Origin: Methanobacterium sp. PtaB.Bin024
GTDB taxonomy: Archaea; Methanobacteriota; Methanobacteria; Methanobacteriales; Methanobacteriaceae
Length of the DNA: 64,000 nucleotides
NCBI GenBank assembly: GCA_002067065.1
Contig: MVPY01000038.1
Span: 3,155-67,154 of the forward strand
Direction of reading: 5' to 3'
Shown here: piece by piece, positions 20,388 to 32,600 of the stretch
How positions within the stretch are numbered: position 1 is the first letter of the stretch
How the letters are laid out: each line of letters starts with the position of its first letter
Made by a program: the position numbers and the translations under genes
Notes under the pieces: generated by a model
The model's database searches: none
The model's input: only the letters and a program-made list of their open reading frames with translations
Told to the model about the DNA's origin: nothing

Positions 20388-21903
20388 AAACTGTGTCCCC
20401 CTCCTTATATTTCTCCAGATGTTCCATTCCTTTTACCACTCTTCCAATGATGTTGGTTCCCTGAAATGGTTCTCCTGTCGGGCCAAATTCCTCGTTGTCC
20501 TCGAAACGTACCCCTACCATTCCAATATGACGACGAGACATATTAGTGACTCCAATCTCACCTGCCTTCACCTTGCCTTTAGGAGTGTTTTCAGGTATCA
20601 AACCTTTAGATTCTTTGGGAACGGCTTTAAACATCAATAGTTTCATCCCAGGAAATGCAAAGTGGACGTTTAATGATCCTACAGGCGAATCCAACAGTCC
20701 GGTGATTTTTTGGAAGTACCAAGTTGAACGTGGTGCCTCCTGATCCAATTCCAGATGCACCAGATCTTCTTTAAGGATTCCGAATGTTTTCACTTCTCCC
20801 TGGCCAATGATATCCATGGTGTAGTGAGGTTCCTGTCGTACCACCACCGCGTTATCATCATCCAGACCTTCACGGATCTGTTTAACTCCATTTTCCTTTA
20901 AGAATTCTTCTGCCTCTTTTTGAGTCATGGCAAGGGTCATTACCCTGCCAGGATACGTTTTAAAGGTTACATCATCACCATAACGGGCCATATCCAGTAA
21001 TTCCATGCCTTTCTCCACTTTTCCCAGTACATTATGAGAAGGGGTGGAAACACGATCCTCCCTATAAATGTAAACACGCCCTACTCCTTTCCCCGTATTA
21101 CGAAGGGTTATAGTTCCTCTTTTTCGCTGGTCTATCTGTTCAGTTTCTTTATCTAAACCTTGCAAGGCATAAAATCCAGCGAATGAATTGGAATCATAAT
21201 CAACACGGATTTTCCCAGATTCTTGAAGTGCATAGAAATGTTCCACTGATTGGGGAGATTTAGGATTGGGTTTAACCTTTACATAGGTGAATATCTGGTT
21301 TCCTTCTTCCAGGAGGGTTTCCAGGTTGGTGATGGCAGCGCTTTTTATTATGTTCTCCCTTTCCATGACTGGTTTTATCCCCAGGATCTCATCATCATCA
21401 TTGAGTTTCATGATGGTTCTTTTACCACCCACCACTCTTGCAAAAACTCCCCTATTTTCTTCAGGTGCACCATATGTAGCCTTATGGTCTGCTTTGATAA
21501 GTATGATATGGGTGGCATCTGAAGTGAATCCTGAGAGGCTGAAAAGTACATCCCAACGATGATAACGGTATTCTTCTCTACTAGGGATTAGTTCTGTTTT
21601 TATAGGTCCAACAGCCACTTCCTGAGAGGTGATCCATCGTACACCCATCTTGGAAAATTCATGGTAATTGTTTTTCCATGTTTCAACTAAACTTTCCGGT
21701 GCATCATCTGCTATTTCAATGATGATGCTTCCCTGGTTGGTTTTTATTTTATACTTGTTGACATGTCGTTCAACTTCTTTAGTACCCTTAACCAGACCCA
21801 GAACACATCCTGGAATGTAGGGTGCTCCCACAGCATCTATTGCATCCTGTATTGTTGAACCTTCAGCAAGATCTACATTTTCTCCATTGACCTTTACCCT
21901 CAT
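20371..21903 (-). CDS. Methanogenesis marker protein 3 (UPF0288)
   Basis: A 510-aa protein of the UPF0288/marker 3 family, which carries a peptidyl-prolyl isomerase-like (cyclophilin fold) region. The N-terminus, MRVKVNGENVDLAEGSTIQD, is ubiquitin/ThiS-like. Two related segments, NTGKGVGRVYIYREDRVSTP (centre) and GVTNMSRRHIGMVGVRFEDN (C-terminus), are followed by GKVEKGMELLDMA and GRVVKGMEHLEKY respectively, which suggests an internal duplication. Mmp3 was, as I recall, found in the MCR activation complex. ATG 21903 follows GGAGGG and lies 12 bases after the marker 2 stop. Confidence 0.93.
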
Positions 21904-21915
21904 TAAATTACCCTC

Positions 21916-22902
21916 CTAGGGCATTTCCTCCTGTATTCCCATAATTTTGTCAGTATAAAAATCAAAAACAACTTCCTTATCATCACCAGATGTTAAATAA
22001 AGTTTTCTATCCAATGTTATACTGCCCACAACTCTGGTGGTTATATTAACCTTTTCTAATATTTTGATAATGTCTCCAACTTTATCTTCCTCTGCTGTAA
22101 GCACGAAACCAGCTCCGGGGTAAAGTTTAAGCCAGTCCTCCAAATTTACATCAGTGTTACGGGGTATCATCTCCAGTTGGACTGTTGCCCCTACATTAGA
22201 TGCTTCTAAAAGCATTCCCAGAGTTCCTATTGTGCCTGGGTTACTTATGTCCTTCCCAGCACTTACTAAGTGTTTACGTGCAAGTTCATTCATGGCCATG
22301 ATTTGCGCCTGGACCAGTTCTGCGGTTTTCATAGTGGTGGTATCCCAGTTCAGGTGAAACTGTGGATGCACGTTCCCCTCAAGATCAATTGCCACCAAAA
22401 CTTTATGTCCAGGTCTGGCACCACAACTGGTGATAAGATCTTCACGGTTCATAATTCCTGTTATAGACACATCAAGGGAATTATAGGGTGCATCTGGGTG
22501 GACATGTCCTCCTACCATAGGCACACCGAATTTTTTCACTCCCTCGTTGATTCCATCCATGATCTGTGCACATATATCTTCATTCTGGGTGGATAAAACA
22601 TTGGTCATTCCTAAAGGCATTCCTCCCATGGCTGCAATGTCATTTACATTTACCAGAACAGAACAGTACCCAGCCCACCATGGGTCAGCTTCCATTAATT
22701 TTCCCCACATTCCATCGGCAGCCATGAGTACCACTTGGCTGTTTCCAATTTCCAGGGCGGATGCGTCATCACCAAACCCTAGAAGTGTCTTTCCTGAAAT
22801 ATTGTAAGTTTCTTCCAGGAGGCCAGTTACATCTTTTATCAGATTTTTCCTGGTAATTCCCTCAAAGTTTCTTATAGAATCAATCAATGATTTTAAATCC
22901 AA
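21916..22902 (-). CDS. Methanogenesis marker protein 2 (AIR synthase-like)
   Basis: The 328-aa protein belongs to the PurM/SelD/HypE/ThiL superfamily: GFGDDASALEI near residue 42, MAADGMWGKLMEADPWWAGY, NVNDIAAMGGMPLGMTNVLS and MVGGHVHPDAPYNSLDVSIT. These form the ATP-binding glycine-rich loop and Asp ligands; the best guess is an ATP-dependent phosphorylation or dehydration step. It is first in the marker operon. The start is a TTG at 22902 after GGGGTGA. A TATA-like AATTATAAAAC lies about 50 bases upstream on the minus strand. Confidence 0.9.
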   Translation of the reverse strand: MDLKSLIDSIRNFEGITRKNLIKDVTGLLEETYNISGKTLLGFGDDASALEIGNSQVVLMAADGMWGKLMEADPWWAGYCSVLVNVNDIAAMGGMPLGMTNVLSTQNEDICAQIMDGINEGVKKFGVPMVGGHVHPDAPYNSLDVSITGIMNREDLITSCGARPGHKVLVAIDLEGNVHPQFHLNWDTTTMKTAELVQAQIMAMNELARKHLVSAGKDISNPGTIGTLGMLLEASNVGATVQLEMIPRNTDVNLEDWLKLYPGAGFVLTAEEDKVGDIIKILEKVNITTRVVGSITLDRKLYLTSGDDKEVVFDFYTDKIMGIQEEMP

Positions 22903-23020
22903 GAGTTCACCCCTTTTAAGGCTGATTATTGTCCTAAATCAATTATTGTTTTATAATTGGATATTATTATAATTCAATGACATGATCTACTAAAATTCAT
23001 TCTCCTAAAAACATCTCATT

Positions 23021-24139
23021 TTACTGTATAAGTTTATAATTACTAGTTATCTCACTTATTATCTGTAGTAATTTACTTTTAAAATTTTCTATATTTTCTA
23101 TTTCTATGGTTTCTTTACGGTTAAAAAGTTCCAAAAAAACTTTATCCCCTGCTAAATCATCAAAACCTGCGTCAAGTTCAATTATTAAAGAACCTTCAGC
23201 TTTATGTCCCTCTTCAACTACTTTATCAACATCTCCATCTGTTATACCTATTATGGGAACATTGAAGCGGTAGAGTATATCAGCGGCCACCAGTGTGGTA
23301 TCATCACCAACAGTTACCACCATATCCGCATTTTTCAACCGGTATATATCCTCAGCAGCATGATTAAGATAAGAAACAGTGAATCTATTGTTAGATTTTT
23401 CTGATTTTATTATTCTAGGCTCAACAATTGATTTACGTAGTAATCCAGTTTTTACTATTGCTCTTTCAAGGTTCACAGTTCCCAGTTTCTCAACACCGTG
23501 TTTTTTAAGCTCTCCACCCACAATATCAATTATTATGCCATCTTCAGTTATTATTGCAACATCTGAAGATTTGGATTTGCCGATAACTATGCCGTTGACA
23601 AATATGTTCTCATCCGGTGATACACCAGCAATTTTCCGGCAGATACTACCTGAAATTGCCTGGCAAGGATCTTCATTAAATAATTTTTTCTTGATCTGAT
23701 CTGGAGATACCCGCAACAGACCCAACTTAATTGAAACATCCTCTGCCAGTTTCTCAAGGTCCCCTCTCCATGCTACAACACTGCCATCTTCTTCCCCAGG
23801 CCTTTCTATCTGGATGAGAGGAGGCTGACCTTGAGAGTTATTGTACACTTTGTATCCGAAAGCATGGCCAGTTACACTGGATTTACCATAGTTAATGAGA
23901 AAAATAACATCACAGTTTTCCTGATTGAACTTGTCAACAGACTGACTGGGGAAAAGCTTCTGACTGATATCAATCTTATCTTCCAGATGCGCATCTATAA
24001 CAGCGGTTCTGCCCATAGTACCACCCAGTCGAGATTTAACCACACCATAATTTCCTAAGAATTCTATGAACTTCTGAGCATAACCAGAATCAACTATTTC
24101 TGGTCCATGTACTACCAAGCCAATCTTCAATGGATTCAT
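23021..24139 (-). CDS. DUF2117 family protein
   Basis: A 372-aa soluble protein known from methanogens as DUF2117: KIGLVVHGPEIVDSGYAQKF at the N-terminus, TMGRTAVIDAHLEDKIDIS, a possible nucleotide-binding MVVTVGDDTTLVAADILYRF in the C-terminal third and PIIGITDGDVDKVVEEGHKA near the end. No membrane segments. It lies 118 bases upstream of the marker operon on the same strand, with an AT-rich gap that probably holds the operon promoter. Function is unknown. Confidence 0.83.
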   Translation of the reverse strand: MNPLKIGLVVHGPEIVDSGYAQKFIEFLGNYGVVKSRLGGTMGRTAVIDAHLEDKIDISQKLFPSQSVDKFNQENCDVIFLINYGKSSVTGHAFGYKVYNNSQGQPPLIQIERPGEEDGSVVAWRGDLEKLAEDVSIKLGLLRVSPDQIKKKLFNEDPCQAISGSICRKIAGVSPDENIFVNGIVIGKSKSSDVAIITEDGIIIDIVGGELKKHGVEKLGTVNLERAIVKTGLLRKSIVEPRIIKSEKSNNRFTVSYLNHAAEDIYRLKNADMVVTVGDDTTLVAADILYRFNVPIIGITDGDVDKVVEEGHKAEGSLIIELDAGFDDLAGDKVFLELFNRKETIEIENIENFKSKLLQIISEITSNYKLIQ

Positions 24140-24300
24140 ATTTCACCTTTAGCATCAACAAGTTTTTATAATTACCTCCGAACAGTTGGATGATAACCAG
24201 TTATGATCCACTAGAATGCCCAAATCAATCTTAAAACAGAAAATAATTTACTAAAAATCTTGAAAAACATTAATACCATGTGTTGATTATAAAAAAAGAG

Positions 24301-24801
24301 TTATTTTTTTATTCTTTTTCTGTAAACAGTAGAGCCACAGATTTCACATTCATCTGCAGGGTAACTTGGGGAATATTTCTTCCTGCATCCACGACATATC
24401 TTGATCCATCCATATACTTCATTTATTCCCTCGGTTAGAACACTTCTATATGGAATCTGTAAAATCTCTAATATATTTTGGATGGAATAATCATCCGTAA
24501 CCACAACAGGATTAAAACCACTTTTAAGAGTTATTGCTAAGGCCACTAATTGTTTATCAACTTCAGATAATCTTAAAATATCACCAGAATTTTTTATCGC
24601 CGTTTGAACCTGATCCAGTGAATCAGAATCAGGTTCTTTGATAATAAGTTTTTTTTCTCGTAAAGCAGATTCAAGAGTCATCTGTGACTTGAAATCCTTT
24701 ATTTCAGATATGACCCCATTTGTAGTGACATTCCGATTTTTTGAAGATATGAATCCTCCGATAATTCCTGATGCATCAAGAACATAAACCTTCTCTTTCA
24801 T
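24301..24801 (-). CDS. nob1: Endoribonuclease Nob1 (PIN domain plus zinc ribbon)
   Basis: Nob1 cleaves the 3' end of pre-16S rRNA during small-subunit maturation. The 166-aa product begins MKEKVYVLDASGIIGGF with the first PIN aspartate; VNDD-like VVTDDYSIQNI supplies further acidic ligands. It ends with a zinc ribbon, CRGCRKKYSPSYPADECEIC, and a basic tail. ATG 24801 follows GGTGGG; the ATG at 24819 lies before that site. The 157-base gap to the DUF2117 start is AT-rich. Confidence 0.93.
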   Translation of the reverse strand: MKEKVYVLDASGIIGGFISSKNRNVTTNGVISEIKDFKSQMTLESALREKKLIIKEPDSDSLDQVQTAIKNSGDILRLSEVDKQLVALAITLKSGFNPVVVTDDYSIQNILEILQIPYRSVLTEGINEVYGWIKICRGCRKKYSPSYPADECEICGSTVYRKRIKK

Positions 24802-25005
24802 AGGCCCACCCAAATCCATTATAATTATATGATCATATAATTGTATGTTTATTTTATTATAATTTACTTAATCAGTAACTTTCAACATTATATATGGATT
24901 ATCATAGCTTATTCATAACATTTAACCTATCATTAAAGCTCTTAACACATACATATTACCCATGGGAAAGGTTTTTATGTTATTAAAAGAATAAATTATA
25001 TTGTT

Positions 25006-25122
25006 GGGGGAGGGTGACATTAGACTCCTTTCACAATTTTTCGCCTGCGAAAAACCGCCTCCGATTTGGACCTAATACCCTCCCTTCAATGGAAAGCGGA
25101 ATAAACGATGCGAACTTCTTTT
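25006..25122 (+). ncRNA. Structured non-coding RNA candidate
   Basis: A GC-rich island in an otherwise AT-rich 550-base gap. GGGAGGGT (25008-25015) pairs perfectly with ACCCTCCC (25077-25084). Inside that, ATTAG (25019-25023) pairs with CTAAT (25072-25076) and TCC (25026-25028) with GGA (25068-25070). An inner hairpin TTTTTCG-CCTG-CGAAAAA spans 25037-25054, leaving an unpaired CCGCCTCCGATTT. GGAGG (25009-25013) could alternatively pair with CCTCC (25058-25062), giving a switch-like conflict. A TATA-like GGTTTTTATGTTATT lies at 24970-24984, and a T-run (CTTCTTTTTATCTT, around 25111-25125) could end the transcript. I do not recognise the family. The strand is inferred from the promoter and T-run. 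Confidence 0.65.
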
Positions 25123-25352
25123 TATCTTAATAGATGGTTTTATAGTGTGATATTTCTATTGATTATATGAAAGCAACTTATCACTCATAAAAAGAATATT
25201 ATATTTTAAATATTATATTTTAGGTATTGACCTTTAATAATTCATTGGTAGATTTTTACTAAAGTTGTATGGAAGATTGTGACAGAATCTCCAGTTGTTT
25301 ACAGATATTTTATGGATATAATTCAGATTAAGGACATAATAGGAGGGGAACA

Positions 25353-25901
25353 ATGGAAAGTCAAAGTATGGAAGAACACAAAAAACACAGCCCAAGGAGG
25401 GTCAAAGTAGGAGTACTCACCCTTAGTGACTCAAAATCCCAGCAAAAAGAATCAAAGAATCCAGAATACGGGAAAAATATTCCCCCTAAAGATGATTTAT
25501 CTGGTAAAATAATAGTAGAATCGCTACAAAATCAGCATGAATTAGTTTCTTATAAGATCATACCCGATGATGCAGACCTTCTTTTAAAAAATCTGAAGAA
25601 AATGAAGGCTAAAGGAGCTGAAGTCATTATAAGTACAGGGGGTACTGGCATTGGGAAACATGATATCACCATAGAAACCATAACCCCCCTTTTTGAAAAA
25701 GAATTGAGTGGTTTCGGAGAAATATTCCGTTATGAATCATACAAAGAGTTAGGAACTGGTGCCATATTATCAAGAGCAACTGCAGGGGTTTGGGAGGAAA
25801 CAATTCTGGTGGCATTACCTGGATCTCCCAATGCAGTTCAACTGGGGATGGAAATAATAAAACCAGAACTTGGACATCTGGTTAAACACGCAAAAAATTA
25901 A
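25353..25901 (+). CDS. moaB: Molybdenum cofactor biosynthesis protein MoaB/MogA family
   Basis: The 182-aa protein has the MPT-binding fold motifs: VGVLTLSDSK near residue 20, YKIIPDDAD, VIISTGGTGIGKHDITIET (the GGTG loop that binds molybdopterin) and VALPGSPNAVQLG. Archaeal MoaB adenylylates molybdopterin, leading to the molybdenum or tungsten cofactor of formylmethanofuran and formate dehydrogenases. GGAGGGG precedes ATG 25353. The gene is alone, 230 bases downstream of the structured RNA candidate on the same strand. Confidence 0.93.
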   Translation: MESQSMEEHKKHSPRRVKVGVLTLSDSKSQQKESKNPEYGKNIPPKDDLSGKIIVESLQNQHELVSYKIIPDDADLLLKNLKKMKAKGAEVIISTGGTGIGKHDITIETITPLFEKELSGFGEIFRYESYKELGTGAILSRATAGVWEETILVALPGSPNAVQLGMEIIKPELGHLVKHAKN

Positions 25902-26048
25902 CATTTAAGTTATTTGAAAAAAAGCCCCTCAAAAGTAACTAGTAAAGAAACTTAAAAAAATGGGAAAAAACAGAGAAAGAGAAAAATTTAGGGACAAACT
26001 AGTAAATCTAGTTTTAATACTAGTCTAGTTTTAATGTTAGTGAAATGA

Positions 26049-26582
26049 TTATTTAAAATCGCTGATGGATACAATAGGTTCTAATTGCAGTCCTTCTTTT
26101 TCTAATCCCTCAACTGCACCCTCTTCTCGATCAACGATGACAAAAGTCCGTTTGATTTTCCCCCCATTATCTTTAACTGCTCGGACTGTTTTTAAAAGAG
26201 ATTTTCCAGTAGTTGTAACATCTTCAACCACTATGACATTATCCCCCTGTTTTAGATCGCCTTCAATAAGTTTAGATGTGCCATAATCCTTTTGAGCCTT
26301 ACGGATCATGAGCATGGGTATACCAGATTGCAAAGCCACTGCTGTGGCAATGGGAACAGCCCCCAGGGCAGGTCCGGCAATTCTATCGATTTCATCATCT
26401 TTAATCAGGTTAGATATGATTTTAGCTACCTGAAGTAGGATCTGAGGATCTGTTATGGCTTTTTTCATGTCAACGTAGTAGTCACTCTTTCTACCTGAAG
26501 AAAGGGTGAATTTACCGAATTTAATAACATCATTGGCCTTCAAAAGGTTTATAAGAATTTTTTTATCCTGTTCCATCCCCAT
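26049..26582 (-). CDS. pyrE: Orotate phosphoribosyltransferase
   Basis: PyrE converts orotate and PRPP to orotidine 5'-phosphate in pyrimidine synthesis. The ~177-aa product shows FTLSSGRKSDYYVDMKKAIT near the N-terminus and the PRPP-binding motif VIVVEDVTTTGKSLLKTV, with GPALGAVPIATAVA between them. The length is typical. Three in-frame ATGs (26591, 26582, 26576) are close together; 26582 is best spaced from AAGGA. It is convergent with moaB. The gap upstream separates it from the small zinc-finger gene by about 100 bases. Confidence 0.95.
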   Translation of the reverse strand: MGMEQDKKILINLLKANDVIKFGKFTLSSGRKSDYYVDMKKAITDPQILLQVAKIISNLIKDDEIDRIAGPALGAVPIATAVALQSGIPMLMIRKAQKDYGTSKLIEGDLKQGDNVIVVEDVTTTGKSLLKTVRAVKDNGGKIKRTFVIVDREEGAVEGLEKEGLQLEPIVSISDFK

Positions 26583-26680
26583 TAAAATCATTCCTTAAAT
26601 ATACCAACATTTTTAAATCTGACAAATTAATTCCCTAACTAACCCTAATTAATCTATGTACTTAAATTTAATTTTAAATT

Positions 26681-26833
26681 TTAAATTTTTCCAAATTTAA
26701 TGCCCTTCTGACATCTTTTACATATTCCCTGTTTTGAGATATAACATTGGTTGCATACAAGGCTGCCACACATAGAACATGTGTACATTTTAGTAGGTTT
26801 ACCACAAATACTACATACTCCTCGGACTTCCAT
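26681..26833 (-). CDS. Small zinc-finger protein, 50 aa
   Basis: A short gene from ATG 26833 (AGGTG seven bases upstream) to TAA 26681-26683. The 50-residue product has eight cysteines in four CxxC pairs: C7/C10, C19/C22, C27/C30 and C38/C41, with spacers of 8, 4 and 7. It begins MEVRGVCSICGKPTKMYTCS and ends in a basic tail. The pattern is close to a HIT-type or cross-brace zinc finger binding two zinc ions. Such small archaeal proteins often contact nucleic acid or act as adaptors. The partner is unknown. Confidence 0.78.
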   Translation of the reverse strand: MEVRGVCSICGKPTKMYTCSMCGSLVCNQCYISKQGICKRCQKGIKFGKI

Positions 26834-26955
26834 AAAATTACACCTATTAACCCCTCTAGGTTATATGATTAAATTTATGGAGCTTCTGCTGTTGAAAGAC
26901 TAATTATAGGTTTTTTGAGGTTAAAGATCATCACTGGTAACTGATAAAAATCTGG

Positions 26956-27207
26956 TTAAAATTCGTAACTTACTCCCTCTTCCCTACTTTTTAGAAGCAT
27001 TTTATCCCCTATTTTACTAACCATATTATAAGGAATGATAGTTTCACCTTTAGACAAACCAAGTCCCTCAGATATTCCACCTTTCCCCACTATAAATGCT
27101 TGAATTTGGTTAGTTTCCAAGTTCACTTCCACATCTTTAACCTTTCCAATAATCACAGCCGAACTGTCCAAAACCTCTTTACCAACTATTTCTTCCACTA
27201 TTCTCAT
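26956..27207 (-). CDS. PRC-barrel domain protein
   Basis: An 83-aa single-domain PRC-barrel: MRIVEEIVGKEVLDSSAVII, GKVKDVEVNLETNQIQAFIV and a final barrel strand with IPYNMVSKIGDKMLL. Small archaeal PRC-barrel proteins are abundant and have been linked to RNA binding or to cell-division proteins (CdpB type), but the role of this copy cannot be assigned. ATG 27207 follows AGGTGAT; the reading up to 27243 is rejected. It stands alone. Confidence 0.88.
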   Translation of the reverse strand: MRIVEEIVGKEVLDSSAVIIGKVKDVEVNLETNQIQAFIVGKGGISEGLGLSKGETIIPYNMVSKIGDKMLLKSREEGVSYEF

Positions 27208-27447
27208 GGTATCACCTACTAATATTAAGATTTCATAAAGCATACCTAAAATTTAAACAGATATCAAATTTCATATCTTAACCTTAATTAAGTTTCAAGT
27301 TGTACTTATAGTTTCAGGAATTAAGGATGTTAAAGCATATTAAGAATACGAACAACCGATTAATAACTAATAAAGATACACTACAACTTTAATTCAAATA
27401 AAAAAAGAAATTTTAACCTTAAAAAATAAAAAATGGAAAATGGAGTG

Positions 27448-29055
<1,608 letters not shown>

Positions 29056-29104
29056 TTAACTCAAACCCCCTCCCTTTTTTTATCAGAGAGTTGTGAAAAG
29101 ATTT

Positions 29105-29314
29105 CTATGCGTCGTGTTCATCCCATAGACCTAATTCATCTTCTTCCATTTCCTTCTCTTTTTTGTGCCACTTGACTTCTTCTTTTACCTGGCCTTCTTC
29201 ATCTTCGCCGCCTTTATTCCAATTTAAAATTCCGTAAATAACACATAGAAGAGTTACCAGGATGCATCCAATGTATGCCCCCCATATCCAGGGATCATTT
29301 ATTCCTAGGACCAA
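29105..29314 (-). CDS. Symporter small accessory protein, 69 aa
   Basis: Begins with a TTG at 29314, preceded by an ideal AAGGAGGTGA. The N-terminus GINDPWIWGAYIGCILVTLL continues as one membrane helix through CVIYGILNWNKG. The last 35 residues are a charged cytoplasmic tail rich in Glu and Lys. This matches the small proteins found next to archaeal and bacterial SSS symporters (DPW...Y...GI.NWN pattern), probably a subunit that stabilises or regulates the transporter encoded immediately downstream. Confidence 0.87.
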   Translation of the reverse strand: MVLGINDPWIWGAYIGCILVTLLCVIYGILNWNKGGEDEEGQVKEEVKWHKKEKEMEEDELGLWDEHDA

Positions 29315-29382
29315 TTTCTCACCTCCTTTAAAAGCTGATTATTGCAATAGTATTATTTATCATTATAATTAATGAACAACTC

Positions 29383-29396
29383 TTTTTATATATTTC
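29383..29396 (-). promoter_or_regulatory. TATA box of the symporter operon
   Basis: The minus strand reads AGAAATATATAAAAAGAG, placing a TATA element about 70-80 bases before the TTG start of the accessory gene. The rest of the gap 29315-29675 is AT-rich, with no reading frame, hairpin or repeat that I can support. Confidence 0.55.
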
Positions 29397-29675
29397 TATC
29401 GATTTTATAATGCCAAGCAGAACTTGGAATCCTCATGAGCGTTTAATGGAAATAATGAACAACGTAGTTGCCCCTAATACATAATAACATATCATCAATT
29501 TATGATAAAATTTTTGCACTTAGAAAATGTATTTCCTATAATAAAAACCGTGCAGAACTTTCAAACAATATAATATAAAAACATTAGGATATAATTAGCT
29601 TAATGGACATCCAATTTGGAATTTAAATCAATTTGAGTGGTAGAATTGATGCATTAATTAAAAAAAATAGGGGAA

Positions 29676-32600
29676 TTAACTCTTCCATTGATTATAAGCA
29701 TAATCCAGGAATGTTATGAACTCTTCTGTCGCTTTTTGATTTCCAGTGGAGTTAGGATGATCATCACCATTGTGGTATGGTGATACTCCATCGTAATCTG
29801 ATGCATAAATGTGTTCTATCTGGCCATTGTTCCACCGGTGGTGTGAATTCACCTCAGAGAGTACACAGTATAAATCAAATACATAAACATTCTTCCCAGT
29901 ATAATCAGATAACCATCCATTTTCGGCATCAACCAGCCAGTTACATAACTCACTGGTTAACTGGTAACTGCTAACAGTTTCTTCCCCTGGAGGGGTTATA
30001 AGGATGAACATCTTATCAGGATGGGCGGCAAAGTATGTTTTAAGGTTATTGTAAATTGCTTTTTCATCATCTATACTGCTGCCCACTTCACTTAAGGGGT
30101 AACATGATTTGAACATGATAATTTCGTTTTCTCCACCAGGGTTGGTGATGGTGTTAGTGTAAACTGTTTCTGCATTGTTGCTGTAGACATATGGCATTTT
30201 AACATCGTTGAACCACAAATACCAGTCCTCTGTGTTAGTATTGTCTCCGAGATTGTCATCTGGCTCAGCATCCCAACCGTAGTTAGTGTCAGTGACATAA
30301 TAATTGTTAGCATTCAAAACAGCCCCTAAATTACCATTTCCATCTGCAAGCCAGTTACTTCCACAAGAATGGTGTATGAAAGTTAGTTTCACTGTTGATG
30401 ATGGACTTTGAAGACTAATAATATCTACCCATGATCTAACTGCTATATTCGCAGGTAATGTTTTAGTGGTGTTGTAAGTGTTTAGGATTTTACTGTAGGT
30501 ATAAATAAGATTCTCATATCCAAAATAAGACCCCAAAGTACTGTACGAAGAATAATTAGGAGCCACCATATAACGATCCATATACCTCTGCACCCTACCA
30601 GCAATAGAAACATAAGAAGACACCGACAAATAACCCACCTTCTGATTATCCTTAGGCGAAACAGCAACCCTATAATTACCAGCAAGAATCGTAACCGACA
30701 AATCATTCCTATAAATCTTCTGAGTCACCATAGTCAAAAGCCTAAGGAACGTAGGCATACTCAAAGCCGTAGTTATTACCGCCCCATTAAAATTAGTTCC
30801 ATTAATAACCACACTACTCGGAAGTTCACCATTAGACTCAACATACCCCTGAACCCAACAAGCAGCATCAACAGTCTCATCAACACCAAAACTACCAACA
30901 AAATTCTCAACAAAACTCCAAGGCACCACCTGAACATTCACAGGCAATGTTTTAGTAGCATTGTAAGTAGCGAAGATTTTACTATACGTATAAATAAGAT
31001 TCTCATATCCAAAATAAGACCCCAAAGTACTATACGAAGAATAATTAGGAGCCACCATATAACGATCCATATACCTCTGCACCCTACCAGCAATAGAAAC
31101 ATAAGAAGACACCGACAAATAACCCACCTTCTGATTATCCCTAGGCGAAACAGCAACCCTATAATTACTCACGAGATCTACAGATGTAAGATCATTATTG
31201 TAAATTTTCTGAGTCACAGTAGTTAAAAGCCTCAAAAAGGAAGGCATGGAAACGTTGATACCACCAATAATAATATTATCCGGGAGTCTGTGATTAATTT
31301 CCACGAAAACTGCAACCTCACCAGCCGCATTAGTAACCATTGGAATATTAAAGATTATCTGGTTGTTGGTTATGGTATTACCCAAAGAATTTGCACTCTT
31401 TATTAACAAACTTTTTGCAGATATGGTGTTTCCAGTTATAATGTTATAATTACTGTTTTGAAGGTCAACTCCGACATTGCTACCATTGATGTTATTCCCA
31501 TTAATGCTGTTTTCATTGGATTGATTAAGTTTAATCCCGTTTTGGACGTTGTTGTGGATGGTGTTCTGTTTGATCTGGTTATTTTGGCTTTGCTGAATTT
31601 CAATCCCACTATCCTGATTGTCGGTGATTGTATTATCATCTACAACATTACCTGCGGAATTATCACTTATTTCCACTCCATCCTGGTTATCTGATATATT
31701 ATTTCCTTTTATGGTGGTATTATTGGAATTTTTGATATCTACTCCAGTACCCGTATTAGAAGTAATCTGGTTATCCTCTATCGCAACATTTTCAGAATTT
31801 TCAACTGTTACTCCAGTCGAATCTTGAGTTATGTTGTTGTTTTTTATGTTTTGATTGTTTCCCCCTTCACAATACACTCCCCTAATATTATCAGAAATAT
31901 TGTTAGAAGATATGGTGTTGCTACTTCCTGATACGAGTATTCCTATTTGATTTCCGGTTATGTTATTATTAGTAACAGTACAACCACTTGCTCCGGAAAT
32001 GGCTACGGCTGAAGAGGTGGTGGCACCATTTATGATAAATCCACTGACTACTGAAGCATTACCACTACTGGTTATGTTGATTATTGGGTTTTCAAGATTG
32101 GAGGGAGTTAACACTGTGTTTTCCCCACTTCCATTAAGGATAATTTTTTTGTTAATTACTAAATTTTCATTGTAGGTACCTGAAGCTACGTTTATAATTC
32201 CCCAGGAAGTTAAAGCGTTTATGGCTGCAGTTATGCTTTTCATTGGCCCTGTGGTTCCACCTATAAATGTAGCACTGGTTCCATTCCATGAATCATTTCC
32301 GAGATTAGCGTCTACATAGAGTGTAGTTACAAGATTCCGGTCACCATGGTACCATGCATCAGCTGCACTTTCATCATAGGCCGTGGTCTGAGCAACAGAT
32401 GGGAACACCCCATTCCAATCACCAATAAATGCAGCATAACCATTATTATTTCTCCACACTTGCACACCATTGTAAAGAGTGGATGTGGTGATTTTTTCTC
32501 TGTTTTGATTGTTGGCATCCTGGAAATTGCTGGCACCATCTAAAAAGTCATAAATTATCTCCGCACCATTCCAGGCAGTTGCATAGTAATTGGCTCCTGC

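Noticed and set aside
25006..25122. Fluoride or molybdenum-cofactor riboswitch
   Set aside because: The order of conserved bases does not match the fluoride switch, and the 230-base distance to moaB and lack of known Moco-motif features do not support that assignment.
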